Source: Microbacterium sp. MF43 (lineage in GTDB: Bacteria; Actinomycetota; Actinomycetes; Actinomycetales; Microbacteriaceae). Taken from it: a stretch of DNA of 64,000 bases. Below, in pieces: positions 62,786 through 64,000 of this stretch. The translations under genes and the position numbers were made by a program. Below the pieces are notes generated by a model. That model did no database searches. It worked only from the letters and a program-made list of their open reading frames with translations, and was not told the origin of the DNA. Every line of letters begins with the position of its first letter. The first letter of the stretch is position 1. The stretch is from positions 682,001 to 746,000 of the forward strand of contig NZ_JABBDY010000001.1 in assembly GCF_012847295.1 (NCBI RefSeq), given 5' to 3'.

Positions 62786-63862
62786 TCAGTGAGCCAGCGC
62801 GTGGCCGCGGTCGCCTGCGGCGAGGCGCTCGGCGGCGAGACCCTCGGCGGCCTCGAGCGGAGTGACCCCGCGCGACTCGGCCTCGTCGAAGATCGTGCGG
62901 ATGGTGTCGCCGATGTGTGCGACACGCTCCATGATCTCGGTGCGCGTTCCGAGCTTCTTGGCCTCGAGGTCGAGGTAGATCACGCCGCCGGCGTTGACCA
63001 CGAAATCGGGGGCGTAGAGGATGCCCCGGCCGGCCAGTCGATCGGCCCCGCTGCGCGCGGCGAGCGGGTTGTTCGCAGGCCCGCAGACAGCCTTGGCGTC
63101 CAGCGCATCGATCACGTCGTCGGTGAGCAGGCCGCCGATGCCGGCCGGCACGAAGACGTCCGCGGGCACCAGGTGCTCCTCGCCCGGCAACGCCCACTCG
63201 GCGCCCAGCTCGAGCGCAAGGTCGCGCTTGGCCGGGTTCACGTCGGTCACGGTCAGCACGGCGCCCTCGGCCGCGAGGCGCACCGCGAGGCGGCTTCCGA
63301 CCTGACCGAGCCCCGAAACGGTGATGCGGCGACCGGTGAGCTCAGCCGACCCCGTCACGCGCTCGAGCGTGGCACGCAGCGACTCGTACACGCCGAGGCT
63401 CGTCGGGCCGGCGGGTTCGCCCGAGCCTCCGACCGCGTCGGGCAGCCCGACCACGTGCTCCGTGCGCTCGCTCACGACGAGCATGTCCTCGGTCGTCGAG
63501 CCGACGTCCTCCGCCGTGCGGTACAGGCCGTGCAGGGACTCGACCGCGTCACCGAGATCGAGGAACGCCGCGCGCCGGCGCTCCGCGTCGAGGACGGTGC
63601 CCTCGGGAAGCATGATGACCGACTTGCCGCCGCCGGCGTCGAGGCCGGCCGCCGCGTTCTTCAGCGTCATCGCCGCGGAGAGGCGCAGGGCGTCGCCGAG
63701 CGCGTCGCTCCAGTGCGGGTAGGTCCACAGCCGCGCACCGCCGAGAGCGGAGCCGAGCACGGAGGAGTGCAGCGCGACGGCGATGAAGAGGCCGCTGCGC
63801 CGCCCGGTGATCACCTCCACGCGCTCGTGCGTGAAATCGGGCAGGGGCAGGGTGTGCGTCAT
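62786..63862 (-). CDS. Glu/Leu/Phe/Val-type amino acid dehydrogenase (leucine/valine dehydrogenase-like)
   Basis: 358 aa NAD-dependent dehydrogenase. The catalytic Lys is in AGGGKSVIMLP near residue 80, the dimerisation domain precedes it, and the nucleotide fold is VSGLGQVGSRLAVRLAAEGA near 185. Length and the N-terminal pattern fit leucine/valine dehydrogenases, which deaminate branched-chain amino acids, not the larger glutamate dehydrogenases. The ATG at 63860-63862 follows GAAGGAAG. Confidence 0.92.
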   Translation of the reverse strand: MTHTLPLPDFTHERVEVITGRRSGLFIAVALHSSVLGSALGGARLWTYPHWSDALGDALRLSAAMTLKNAAAGLDAGGGKSVIMLPEGTVLDAERRRAAFLDLGDAVESLHGLYRTAEDVGSTTEDMLVVSERTEHVVGLPDAVGGSGEPAGPTSLGVYESLRATLERVTGSAELTGRRITVSGLGQVGSRLAVRLAAEGAVLTVTDVNPAKRDLALELGAEWALPGEEHLVPADVFVPAGIGGLLTDDVIDALDAKAVCGPANNPLAARSGADRLAGRGILYAPDFVVNAGGVIYLDLEAKKLGTRTEIMERVAHIGDTIRTIFDEAESRGVTPLEAAEGLAAERLAAGDRGHALAH

Positions 63863-64000
63863 CGCGTTCTTCCTTCGGCGGGCCTTGTGGGCAGTGCGCT
63901 GGGGATGCCGCGGCGTTGCAGCATCCGACTCCATTGCACCACTGTCGCGCGATCTGTTCAACCGTGCGACGTGGCACGAAGCAGATTGAGCGCTGACGAG
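63863..64000. other. Upstream region of the dehydrogenase gene; no gene seen
   Basis: It contains the ribosome binding site of the dehydrogenase (near 63870) and presumably its promoter. No convincing -10/-35 pair, operator or coding start was found before the window ends. Confidence 0.4.

Noticed and set aside
61839-62792. Plus-strand protein with Ala-Gly-Ala-Thr repeats
   Set aside because: It is the 12-bp minisatellite read in frame and then antisense to the ZIP transporter gene.

Overview
The window looks like chromosomal DNA of a high-GC actinobacterium of the family Microbacteriaceae, most likely Microbacterium. The evidence is uniform GC-rich coding sequence with strong G/C third-position bias, an Lsr2 nucleoid protein, an imuA'-imuB-dnaE2 SOS cassette, a DUF222 HNH protein, a SigK/RskA/fasciclin locus, the coproporphyrin-dependent heme pathway with HemQ, and many genes with a -10 box about 7 nt before the start codon (leaderless mRNAs). 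No rRNA, CRISPR array, insertion sequence or prophage was seen.

Layout. 1-6.1 kb: a family-5 (oligopeptide-type) ABC importer operon on the minus strand with a divergent TetR regulator. 6.1-11.6 kb: serC, a DtxR-type iron regulator, an M23 peptidase with a structured leader, a 36-codon leader-like ORF ending inside an intrinsic terminator, a small HNH protein, and a MarR/EamA exporter pair. 11.6-17.6 kb: LexA-controlled imuA'-imuB-dnaE2. 17.7-21.3 kb: a zinc-ribbon protein, a CorA magnesium channel with an unusual three-hairpin leader, an 11-bp-period repeat array and a Ser/Thr kinase. 21.3-23.4 kb: sigK-rskA and a fasciclin-domain target gene. 23.8-27.5 kb: two diguanylate cyclases, one coupled to an RsbQ-like hydrolase. 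27.5-31.7 kb: a phosphotransferase, CspA with a coding-like upstream extension, small membrane proteins, tRNA-Arg and a GH114 lipoprotein. 31.7-35.1 kb: a cysteine-less HesB-like protein and pntAB. 35.2-41.7 kb: a Tat-exported PL8 lyase, lsr2, and a LuxR regulator facing DUF485-actP. 41.7-46.3 kb: an alkyltransferase-like protein lacking the acceptor cysteine, and a very large helicase-like protein with eroded ATPase motifs. 46.3-52.4 kb: mscL, fmdB, 5-formyl-THF cyclo-ligase, galU, an acetyltransferase, a coiled-coil membrane protein, an amidohydrolase bracketed by inverted repeats, tRNA-Ala and an S4 protein. 52.4-60.2 kb: the heme genes (hemE-hemY-hemQ-hemC-hemB-hemL on minus, hemA divergent). 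60.3-64 kb: a DUF222 HNH protein, a ZIP metal transporter and a Leu/Val-type dehydrogenase.

How the genes work together. Several modules carry their own regulator: TetR with the peptide ABC importer, MarR with the EamA exporter, LexA site with translesion synthesis, anti-sigma RskA with SigK and fasciclin, RsbQ-like sensor with a PAS-GAF-GGDEF enzyme, and LuxR with acetate uptake. Heme synthesis runs from Glu-tRNA (HemA, HemL) through HemB, HemC and HemE to the HemY/HemQ coproporphyrin route. HemD and the ferrochelatase are not in the window.

The least expected features are the triple UCCCCA-loop leader of corA, the 36-codon ORF whose stop codon lies in a terminator loop, the RsbQ/PAS-GAF-GGDEF operon, the helicase-like protein without a Walker A lysine, and the methyltransferase with PVHR in place of PCHR.
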